NCBI GenBank assembly: GCA_017447865.1
Contig: JAFSMO010000029.1
Span: forward strand, 40,568 to 104,567
Length of the DNA: 64,000 nt
DNA from: Thermoguttaceae bacterium
GTDB lineage: Bacteria > Planctomycetota > Planctomycetia > Pirellulales > Thermoguttaceae
Direction: 5' to 3'
In this document: positions 25,568 through 33,339 of the stretch, one piece after another
Position numbering within the stretch: position 1 is the stretch's first letter
How the letters are laid out: the number at the start of each line of letters is the position of its first letter
The notes under the pieces: generated by a model
The model's database searches: none
Told to the model about the DNA's origin: nothing
Seen by the model: the letters and a program-made list of their open reading frames with translations, nothing else
Translations under genes and position numbers: made by a program

Positions 25568-28500
25568 TCAATTCGCATCGATACCAATACTCGCCCATTT
25601 TTCCGGCGAAATGATTCGTCGCGAATAGATAAGGCAGCCCAGACTGCGTAGGTAGTTAATGATCTGTCCGTAAACTTTCAAATTGTTGGAGGTTCCCGGA
25701 CGAATGAGGGATTCCAGCTTGATTTCATAGTCCCTGAACATTTTGGCAGCTCCGAAAACCATCAGAAGCTCACGAGCCCGGGAAAAGGCGACGTTGATTC
25801 GCTCGAACTGGGCGACGTAAGCGTTTTGGCTTCTTCTGCCACCTGGTCTAAAATGCACATTCCGTGTCATACTGACCAGAATGTAATCTTTTTCCTGTCC
25901 CTGAAACCGGTCCACCGTCTCTACTTTGTATTCGAGGTTTCGGAACTGGCATTTTTTCAGCTCTCTGCGAAGTAGTTTTTTCTGATAGTAGTAAAACGAA
26001 ATGATCCCCACGGATTTTTTCTGGCCGGTCCCTTCCAGTCCCGCGTCCAGATCCTTCATCGTCTGAACGATCAGCGCCACTTCAAGCGGGTTGGTTTTAC
26101 TCGTCCCAACCTGATGTTCCCGGAAGAATCTGCCGTCCGGTGCGTGAGTGGAATCGACCCAGTAACTGTGGTGCTCTTTCCACAAATACGGTACTTTCGC
26201 CCTGACCTGATGGTGCTGACGAATCAGGTCTTCCGTTTCCGTAAACCCGGATTTTAACTGCCCATCGTAAAACACGTTATCGACTCTCATAATTTCAGGA
26301 TGCATTCGATATTGAGTAAAGAGTGAGGCTTTCAACTCTTTCGGTGCCGTCTGGAACATCTGTTTGAAGTACGAGGCTTCCACCAATTCTTTGTATTGGG
26401 CAAACGATTCCGGTGAAATCTTGACTTCCTGTGGAATGGAATCATCTTCCAGATCGCGATACATGATTTCTTCCATTGTCAGTGGTTCCTGCTGGTTAAA
26501 AAGCGGTGGAAGCTGACGGTGATCCCCGATGAGAATGCATTTTTCAGCCTTCAACATCGGAATGAGAAGCTCCGGAAGCATCGCCTTGCTGACCTCATCA
26601 ACGATTACCACGTCGAAGTAGCCATAACGGTCCAGTTCCCTGAAATCGGCTGTGCAGGTGATTCCCACGACGGAGCAGCTTTGGATGTACGTTTCCTGAA
26701 GCGACTCGGCATTTTGTGGGGCAGAGTCTTCCAGGCTCTGAACACAATCCTTCAAAAGCGGTTCCAGAAAGGATCTGACTTCTTTGGAATTCTGAAGCAT
26801 CTGCTGGTTTTTTTCCCTGCTTTCCTGGCACCAGGCTAAAGCATCATCCAATTTTAGGAATTTTACGTGAAATTGCTCATTCAGAGCCGCGACCTCTTTA
26901 CTGGCCTGAGGCTTGAGGGAGTTGCTCCACAGTTCCTTGATTTTCGAAATGGTTTCATTTTGCAGGGTGATTTCTCTCTTCAAACGAGCGCTCTCCTTTT
27001 CGAGAGTCGGCAAAACCGGAGTTTCGCCAAGGTGTTTTTCGCAGGCCGTTGCAAATTGATCCAATGCCGTATTTGCCCGTTCATTCAATGAGTCGAGCAG
27101 TCCCAAAAGGTTCTGAAACCGTGAAAGCAAATCCACACGTGAAAGTTTGGGATCCGTCAGCGAATCGGCGATTCCTCCTTCACCGGTCGATCGCGGAAGA
27201 TTGAAAATATCCTTGTAACGGTCGCTGGAAAGGCCGGCATTTTGGCTCAGATTCCGTTTTTGCCTCAGGAGTTGCAACATCTCACGCTTAATTTCGTCCA
27301 CATTCTCCGCCCCTTCTTCAAGTGCCTGATCAAATTGATCATTCAGTACCCTTATACGTTCCTGTATTTCATAGAGTTTCAGGGCGTCTTCGTTCAAAAC
27401 GACTTCATTGCTTCCCAACTGCTGCAGCTTCTCATAATCCTCTCGAATCCCAGGCATTTTATTGGTCTGGAAGTCGTTAAACCCCTTCAATTTTTGTATG
27501 ATTGAAGTCGTTTTCCCATTGGCGGACCAGCCAGAATCGTAGAAGGTTCCGAAACCGATTTCAACCTTTTGGAACTCGTTCAGTACGGGGTAAACAATTT
27601 CTTCAAACCCTTTATAGACGAAATCGGAGAGTTCCATCCCTTCTTTCATATCCGCAAAGCGACTCTCACGCACGCAGGCCGTAAACTGGGCCGAAGCGTC
27701 ACGAATTGCGTTTTGAATCCGATTTTCATGTTGCTGACGTTCTGTCTGCTGAAGCTCGGCTTGCAAGCTGTCGCGCTTCTCCTGGGCCTGGCGTAAACGG
27801 TTCAGTTCCACATTGATTCGGCTTTGAATACCCTGGAGAGTCCCCTCAAAGAGAGAGATCTGAGTTACTTGATCTTCCAGTGTCTTCCAATTGTCCAATC
27901 GCTGTTTTGGACCAATCTGAAGTGATTTGCAGAATGTTTCGACCACCTTTTCCTTGGAGTACCGGGACGGTTCATCCTTTTCACGCTGTTCCTGTTGTTT
28001 TTTCGTAATTCGATACACACGCAATTCCGGCGAGAGCGGTAAACGGTCCAGCATATTATCCACTGCCGCGCCACTTTGAGAAACCACCAGAACTCGCTGT
28101 TGCTTTGCGACACACTGCCGCGTAATCTCGCCCGCAACGGTCGTTTTACCGGTTCCGGGAGGGCCTTGAATCAAAGCGATTTCAGGAGCTCGAATTGCTA
28201 CTTCGACCGCGCGTTTCTGATCTTCATTCAAATCCTTGTTGAAGAACTCGATCGGTTGAGCCATTTCCTCTTGAGTTGGGATCTGAGCGTTTTTGATCTC
28301 ATTCAAATAGTACGCAAGCCACGGTGTGCCCTCAGCCCCAACTCGGCCCATCTGATCAATCCCTCTGCGCAGGCGTTTATTTAGTGTTTCCGTACCTTGG
28401 GTGGATTTGCAGAGAAATCCCTCCTCCGGGAAAAGATTATTCTGGTGGATTTTCTCGATCTGCTTTTCGGTCAATTCAAATATTATCGTGGTCCCGATCG

Positions 28501-29491
28501 GTTCTTTCCACGGGCATTCATCGTATTTGCGCGCGTTTTTAGGCTGGGGAACATTAACTTTTAGGCACTCCCCCATGGAAATATTTCTTTTTCTTCTCGG
28601 GGAACGTCCTGTCTGCTCTTTAAATTTTAAGTTCCACGGGTCTGACGAAGCGTCAATCGGTACTATTTCAATATCTTCCGCGTTTCTGCGGATCTGCTGG
28701 CTGCGGTACGTTTCCTGACTTTCCGAGAGGACCTCAAACGTCACCTCTTTTTTTTCCTCGTCCACCTCGTAACTGGTGTAACGCAAACCACCCTTCTGGG
28801 CCTGCGACAGACGTGTACTCCAAATCAGGTAATTGTCGTATTTCTCAAGTTGGTCCTGAGTCGCTCTGGAAATAACCGGAAGCTTGAGGAGAAAATCCGT
28901 CTGAAAAAGATTCCTTGGACGTCTGTTTCCCATACTGTCCAGGTGTACTTCCACTTCGATTTCTTCCTCGAAGGGCATTTTATCCCGCTTGGGAGCCCAA
29001 ATGACATCCTGTATTTCGAGCACACACCCCCTCTGAGGGCATTCTCTCAACTGAACCCGCAGAGCGATCGTTTTATAACCCGGGAAAAGGGTTTCGAGGC
29101 TGGGAGTATCACACGGTGTACGCAGAAGTAAAACAGGCGGACACTCGTGAAGCATGGCACACATCGAACGGTTTTCTCCCAGCGTGCATCTTGTATTCCT
29201 GCATTCATAATCGTGCCGAAAATCAAGAGAAGCCCGACTAACATAAAACGCCGCCTGTCTTCCATTCGGCAAAAGAGCGTCCAGCACATCCTGAAAAGAA
29301 ACATTGGGGGCAATATTGTCCTGATTAGACTCGACCATGGCCTGAAATTTCAGTTCACACTTCTCATAGTCGTTTTCCTGGGTATTCCTGTTATCCCTTC
29401 CCCGGCTTTCTGTACGAGGCAGACGGTAGTACAAATTCTTAATCTGAAAGTTCTCGCTCTGACCAAATTCCGGATTAAAATCCTGACTCAT
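25568..29491 (-). CDS. Upf1-like superfamily 1 helicase with long coiled-coil insert
   Basis: This is a 1307-residue protein. Motif I GPPGTGKTT is at ~447, motif II VDEVSKA at ~964 and motif III GDHRQLPP follows; QYRMHP, VDRFQGQEKD and NVAFSRARE complete the Upf1/AAA_11-AAA_12 set. About 400 residues of mostly coiled coil lie between motifs I and II. The N-terminal ~400 residues hold a Cys-bearing part (ECRNTRCTLGENRSMC) and no nuclease that I recognise. AGGAG lies six bases before the ATG. It starts the block helicase-PIN-coiled coil-AAA+-radical SAM. Confidence 0.88.
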   Translation of the reverse strand: MSQDFNPEFGQSENFQIKNLYYRLPRTESRGRDNRNTQENDYEKCELKFQAMVESNQDNIAPNVSFQDVLDALLPNGRQAAFYVSRASLDFRHDYECRNTRCTLGENRSMCAMLHECPPVLLLRTPCDTPSLETLFPGYKTIALRVQLRECPQRGCVLEIQDVIWAPKRDKMPFEEEIEVEVHLDSMGNRRPRNLFQTDFLLKLPVISRATQDQLEKYDNYLIWSTRLSQAQKGGLRYTSYEVDEEKKEVTFEVLSESQETYRSQQIRRNAEDIEIVPIDASSDPWNLKFKEQTGRSPRRKRNISMGECLKVNVPQPKNARKYDECPWKEPIGTTIIFELTEKQIEKIHQNNLFPEEGFLCKSTQGTETLNKRLRRGIDQMGRVGAEGTPWLAYYLNEIKNAQIPTQEEMAQPIEFFNKDLNEDQKRAVEVAIRAPEIALIQGPPGTGKTTVAGEITRQCVAKQQRVLVVSQSGAAVDNMLDRLPLSPELRVYRITKKQQEQREKDEPSRYSKEKVVETFCKSLQIGPKQRLDNWKTLEDQVTQISLFEGTLQGIQSRINVELNRLRQAQEKRDSLQAELQQTERQQHENRIQNAIRDASAQFTACVRESRFADMKEGMELSDFVYKGFEEIVYPVLNEFQKVEIGFGTFYDSGWSANGKTTSIIQKLKGFNDFQTNKMPGIREDYEKLQQLGSNEVVLNEDALKLYEIQERIRVLNDQFDQALEEGAENVDEIKREMLQLLRQKRNLSQNAGLSSDRYKDIFNLPRSTGEGGIADSLTDPKLSRVDLLSRFQNLLGLLDSLNERANTALDQFATACEKHLGETPVLPTLEKESARLKREITLQNETISKIKELWSNSLKPQASKEVAALNEQFHVKFLKLDDALAWCQESREKNQQMLQNSKEVRSFLEPLLKDCVQSLEDSAPQNAESLQETYIQSCSVVGITCTADFRELDRYGYFDVVIVDEVSKAMLPELLIPMLKAEKCILIGDHRQLPPLFNQQEPLTMEEIMYRDLEDDSIPQEVKISPESFAQYKELVEASYFKQMFQTAPKELKASLFTQYRMHPEIMRVDNVFYDGQLKSGFTETEDLIRQHHQVRAKVPYLWKEHHSYWVDSTHAPDGRFFREHQVGTSKTNPLEVALIVQTMKDLDAGLEGTGQKKSVGIISFYYYQKKLLRRELKKCQFRNLEYKVETVDRFQGQEKDYILVSMTRNVHFRPGGRRSQNAYVAQFERINVAFSRARELLMVFGAAKMFRDYEIKLESLIRPGTSNNLKVYGQIINYLRSLGCLIYSRRIISPEKWASIGIDAN

Positions 29492-29594
29492 AGGTTCTCC
29501 TTAAAAGCAGTAGTGATTCCTTCTTTACTATAATACTATAATATTAAACGATTGAGTGTGCATTTTTCCCGGAATTTTTGGGAAAGATCCTGAA

Positions 29595-29643
29595 AAAAGT
29601 TGGGAATTTCCGAAAAAATCAAAAATTCCCAACTTTTCATGAG
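29595..29643 (-). terminator. Intrinsic terminator after the LRR gene
   Basis: A perfect 15-base-pair stem (29595-29609 with 29623-29637) lies between the LRR stop and the helicase start, and on the minus strand it runs into a T-tract (29593-29598). It should stop or attenuate transcription leaving the LRR gene, so the helicase block may need its own promoter. Confidence 0.75.
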
Positions 29644-29651
29644 GGATCCTG

Positions 29652-31631
29652 TCACTTGAAATGTACTGAGAAAGAAACTTCGCAGTTCGGCAAAGCCTTC
29701 CGGATGGCTTCCTCTTCATCGGTCGTGAAAGTCGGCCTGAAACTTTCATCGAAGTCGACCTCCGTACTGTCTTCCAAAATAAACTCGAGTTCGAATTCGT
29801 CCTGGTTATTCTGACGTTTCTGATCGATCTTTGTCATAATCTCCAAATCCAGGCGATTCGCTACGTTCAACCATTCCAGATTCGGCATGTCACGAAGGGA
29901 ATCCAGTACCCCCTCCTGCCGCAGCTGGGTATGTGCCATAGTGACGGAACGTACGTTTTTCATGGCGCGCAGCCCAGTTAAATCCAGCTGCTCACTACCG
30001 ATCACGTCAAAGTGATCCAGACAGGGAATTCCTCCCATTTTCAAAAAATTCAAGGCCGGGCATTGTTCCACTGCCAATGAGTTGAGCTCAGGCAAATTGG
30101 TCAGTGTGAGTGTTCTCAGCCCCGCACGACAAATCGGGATGAGCTTCAGCTCCGGCAAGTCGGAAATTTGAAGGTTGGCCAAGGTCCGAAACTCCTCCAG
30201 GTACAGAGTTCGAAGATGCGGCAATTCGCGAATTTCCCAATTTTGAGCCGAGCAGTTGGCAAGTCGGACTCCACGAAGTTCCTTCATCTCGTTCAAACAG
30301 GCCAATCCCCTGTCTGTAACTTTGGAACAGTCGTTCAACCCAAGGGATTCCAATTTGTTGGCGGCGGTAAGGCCACGCATGTCCTCATCCGTAAGTTTGC
30401 ATCCGAGAAGTGCCAACCGCTTCAGTTTGGGCATGTTCCGCACAAACGGCATCCCTGAGCCAGCCAGGAACTCGGCATTTTGTATGAACAGCGTTTCCAA
30501 GGAAGGCATATAGCCAAGTTCGCAAAGTGCCTCTGCGCTTGGACTGTTCTGATTGATCAGGAAAAGTTTTTTCAGGGCTGTACTTCCCCCCAGGAAGTGA
30601 AGGTCTTCATCTTCCACTGGAACCAGATGAAGGTCTATGGTTTCCAGGTTCATCAGCATTTCCAGCGCACGAAAATCCTCGCTTGTAAGATTTAAGCAGG
30701 ACAGTTTGAGTTCCTTTAACGCGCTGGCAGAATCCAAATCCTTTAATTCGATTTCCTGGCTTTCCTCTTGCGGCGATTGAAGGTCCCCGTCCAATTCCAG
30801 TTTTTTAAGGTTGGGATAGAGGGCGAAATCCAATCTGGACAGATTCGGATTGGACGCTAAGGTCAGTTTCTCCAGGGACGGCAATTGAACATCAAAATCC
30901 TCCATCAAGGGACAACCTACAATAAACAACCCTTTCAACTGCGGCATCTCCTCAAGAAACTTCAGAGTCATGTCTGGAGTTTCCATAAGATTGATCAGTA
31001 CCAGCATATCCAAAGACTTCATGGACGCCAGTGCCTCACAGCCAGAAACTCCGAGACGAATGTCCGGCCCCAAGGCAAGGGTTTTCAAATTGGGTAAAGC
31101 GGTACACAGCTTGTTTAGAAATTGGTTCGCATTTTCCACAAACGGAATAAGAGACAGTTCTTCCAAACCGGTCATGGAAAGAATTACATCCTGAATATCC
31201 TTGGCGTATTTGAAGCAGCCATTGATATTCATGGTCTTCAGATGTTTATTGTCCCTGAATACCTCGAACGTCCATTCTGGAAGTTGGGTATCCTGAATGG
31301 TAAAGAGGGTAAGCGTATCAAGCGATGCCACAACACCCAGGACGTCCGGATGAACACGGCACTTATCGAACATAATTCCCTCCAGGCTATCCATTTCCTC
31401 AAGGAAGGCCACATCCCTCTTCTTGAGATAAGAACATCTTGAAAATTCAAGCCGTTTAATCCCCGACTTTTTCAGCCAATCCAGTTTCCCTTCTCTTAAG
31501 AATTTCTGAATCCGTTTATTCCCGTCGATCACGAGTTTGTTCGTTTCAAGAATTTCATTCAGATCCGCCATCGGAAAGAATTTCTTCAGGTTCTGGACGA
31601 GGTTTTCACGGGCTTCGGATGATCTATTCAT
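29652..31631 (-). CDS. Leucine-rich-repeat protein
   Basis: This is a 659-residue protein made almost entirely of ~24-residue leucine-rich repeats of the ribonuclease-inhibitor/Cys-containing kind (LEGIMFDKC, LESLGLNDCSKVTDRGLACL, LRGVRLANC and many more). It has no signal peptide and no NTPase or membrane segment, so it should be a cytoplasmic recognition scaffold. AAGGA precedes the ATG. It comes before the helicase block on the same strand but is separated by a strong terminator. LRR arrays in such islands plausibly recognise a foreign protein; that is inference. Confidence 0.85.
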   Translation of the reverse strand: MNRSSEARENLVQNLKKFFPMADLNEILETNKLVIDGNKRIQKFLREGKLDWLKKSGIKRLEFSRCSYLKKRDVAFLEEMDSLEGIMFDKCRVHPDVLGVVASLDTLTLFTIQDTQLPEWTFEVFRDNKHLKTMNINGCFKYAKDIQDVILSMTGLEELSLIPFVENANQFLNKLCTALPNLKTLALGPDIRLGVSGCEALASMKSLDMLVLINLMETPDMTLKFLEEMPQLKGLFIVGCPLMEDFDVQLPSLEKLTLASNPNLSRLDFALYPNLKKLELDGDLQSPQEESQEIELKDLDSASALKELKLSCLNLTSEDFRALEMLMNLETIDLHLVPVEDEDLHFLGGSTALKKLFLINQNSPSAEALCELGYMPSLETLFIQNAEFLAGSGMPFVRNMPKLKRLALLGCKLTDEDMRGLTAANKLESLGLNDCSKVTDRGLACLNEMKELRGVRLANCSAQNWEIRELPHLRTLYLEEFRTLANLQISDLPELKLIPICRAGLRTLTLTNLPELNSLAVEQCPALNFLKMGGIPCLDHFDVIGSEQLDLTGLRAMKNVRSVTMAHTQLRQEGVLDSLRDMPNLEWLNVANRLDLEIMTKIDQKRQNNQDEFELEFILEDSTEVDFDESFRPTFTTDEEEAIRKALPNCEVSFSVHFK

Positions 31632-31665
31632 TCTTTTTTCCTTTGTGAGTTTGAATGTGGATGAT

Positions 31666-31709
31666 TTGCGGTACGAGCCGCAATTCAGAAATATGCAGAA
31701 ACCGTGTCA
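31666..31709 (-). promoter_or_regulatory. Leader hairpin and sigma54-like box before the LRR gene
   Basis: On the minus strand TGACACGGTTTCTGCA (31694-31709) resembles the -24/-12 consensus TGGCACG-N4-TTGCA with two mismatches, one in the important -24 GG. TTGCGG and CCGCAA (31666-31683) form a small inverted repeat about 35 bases before the start codon. A CARF-sigma54 activator is encoded 13 kb away, which makes the box worth a look, but the match is imperfect. The rest of the 31632-32024 gap is AT-rich and shows no gene. Confidence 0.25.
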
Positions 31710-32024
31710 ATCAAAAAAATTTTTAAAATATCTTCGAAAGACTTCTCCACGGCCTGAAAAATCCCCTATTTTAACATGAGAAGGCAGGCTCTTTTCAAAA
31801 CTATAATAAATAAATATTGCAAAACATAAAAAAATATTCTATTAGATTAAATCTGCTTTTCCAGATTTTAGAATAATGAAGATGCTGCAGGGGACTATCC
31901 GCCCTGCTCTTTGAAGAATTGGAGGGCTGCGTGGGTAGACGCGACTTCCATTATTAAGTTATTTGATATGGTTATTGCATTTATTGATCTTAAAAACGGC
32001 TCGATTTTGAAAGGAGATATGGCA

Positions 32025-32288
32025 ATGTTTTTTTTTATCTTTGTGATTGGCTTGTTTGTTGGTCTGATTAACGCCATTCGCTCATATTCGCAAAGGCGGA
32101 TCCGCACATGGAAAGCGAATGGTTATGTTGTGAAGGGCGAATTCCTTCGATGTACTTCAGACTACAGAGGGAATACCATCGTACACATACGAGCAGTGGA
32201 TGGTCAATATCTTACGGTCCCTTTTAACAGCCTTTCCAAGTCCAATCAAAAATATGTTCGCAATTATCCGTTCGAAAGAATGTGGTAA
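32025..32288 (+). CDS. Small membrane-anchored SHD1-like protein
   Basis: This is an 87-residue protein. One N-terminal hydrophobic helix (MFFFIFVIGLFVGLI) is followed by an SHD1-like domain: RTWKANGYVVKGEF, then VDGQYLTVPFNSLSKSNQKYV, which matches the usual W..G.f.v.aeF ... dG..v.vpl..LS..d..yv pattern. Such domains are abundant in Planctomycetota. The start at 32025 has AAGGAG eight bases upstream; the ATG two codons earlier is too close to that site. It lies alone, converging with the isomerase gene. Confidence 0.65.
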   Translation: MFFFIFVIGLFVGLINAIRSYSQRRIRTWKANGYVVKGEFLRCTSDYRGNTIVHIRAVDGQYLTVPFNSLSKSNQKYVRNYPFERMW

Positions 32289-32342
32289 TGTATCGGAAGA
32301 ATAGAAGGCCAAGGCAGACCAAAACCGAAGGTTTTGAAGTCG

Positions 32343-32380
32343 TACGGGAAAAAATCTCGCAAAGGGGGCTTTTTCCCGTA
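32343..32380. terminator. Bidirectional terminator between convergent genes
   Basis: TACGGGAAAAA (32343-32353) and TTTTTCCCGTA (32370-32380) form an 11-base-pair stem with A/T-runs that serve both directions, between the SHD1-like gene (plus) and the isomerase gene (minus). Confidence 0.7.
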
Positions 32381-32398
32381 AAACGGAGCGAGGGGCCG

Positions 32399-33223
32399 TT
32401 ACAGCAGCGAGGAAAGATGCTCGTAGCTGCGTTTGGCTTCGTCGATGCTTCCGCACTCGACCGAGAAAACGAGGTCGTTCGGGCACTTCTTGCAAATCTC
32501 GATCACGCGCTTCCAGTCGATCACGCCGTCACCGCAGCCGCAGCCGACCGGAGTGCCGGTGACCAGGCCTTTTTCCGCTTCGGAGTGGGCGACCGAAATG
32601 TCTTTCGCGTGGAGGTGGACCAGCCGGCCGCAGACCCGTTCGAGCCACTCGTAAACGTCCGCGCCGCAGAGGTAGGCGTTCCCCGTGTCGAGGTTGATCC
32701 CGATCGACGGTGAATCGACCAGATTGTACAGTTCGTCGAGGCCTTCCGGCGTTTTGGAGTACTGCGCGTGGCACTCAAGACCGATTTTCACGCCGCGTTT
32801 TTCAGCGATGAAAGCCGCTTCCTGAAGCGTGTAGCGGATCAGCACCATGTCCTCGGCTTTGGTCGTCCACGGGGCTTTGATTCCTTCGTCCGTGTTCACG
32901 ACCGGCGCGCCGCATTCTGCCGCAAAACGCACCGCCATCTTGAGGTACTCGCCGTGACGGTCCGGCCGGCCGAGAGGCCCGTGCGCCTGAATGCCCGAGA
33001 TTTTCAGGCCGCGCTTGGCGCACTCCTCCGCCATCCACTTCGGGTCGTCGAAGAGCGAGACCGTATGGTAGTAGCCGGCCTCGGACATTAATTCACGTCC
33101 GAAGTGGACCATCGGTTCCACGTACTCGTAGCCAATTTCTGCCGCACGGTCCAGCCCCCAAAGGAACGGTTTGTCGTGATGACGTGTGGCTTCCAGATTC
33201 ATTCCAATGGCGATTTTTCCCAT
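32399..33223 (-). CDS. Sugar phosphate isomerase/epimerase (TIM barrel)
   Basis: This is a 274-residue cytoplasmic protein of the xylose-isomerase-like/AP-endonuclease-2 TIM barrel family. Typical metal-site strands are visible: VEPMVHFG, GIQAHGPLG, GLECHAQYS (Glu and His), INLDTGNAYL (Asp, Gly-Asn), VHLHAKDI (His, Asp) and VFSVECG (Glu). It is the last gene of the minus-strand GC-rich set and may act on a sugar released or altered by its neighbours. The substrate is unknown. Confidence 0.85.
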   Translation of the reverse strand: MGKIAIGMNLEATRHHDKPFLWGLDRAAEIGYEYVEPMVHFGRELMSEAGYYHTVSLFDDPKWMAEECAKRGLKISGIQAHGPLGRPDRHGEYLKMAVRFAAECGAPVVNTDEGIKAPWTTKAEDMVLIRYTLQEAAFIAEKRGVKIGLECHAQYSKTPEGLDELYNLVDSPSIGINLDTGNAYLCGADVYEWLERVCGRLVHLHAKDISVAHSEAEKGLVTGTPVGCGCGDGVIDWKRVIEICKKCPNDLVFSVECGSIDEAKRSYEHLSSLL

Positions 33224-33251
33224 TTTTCTCTCCTGTTTGGGTTGGGGTTTT

Positions 33252-33323
33252 CAGTTCCCAGTTCCCAGTTTTCAGTTTTCAGTTTTTTCTTCCAACTGAC
33301 AACTGATAACTGAAAACTGAGAA
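33252..33323. repeat. Inverted array of short CAGTTTTC-type units
   Basis: About five directly repeated 7-8-base units of the kind CAGTTYYC (33252-33284) are followed by the reverse-complement units AACTGAnAACTG (33293-33323). Together they can fold into a long imperfect hairpin in the 116-base gap between two minus-strand genes, where they may end transcription or mark a REP-like element. Confidence 0.6.
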
Positions 33324-33339
33324 CTTTTGACTGCTTCAA

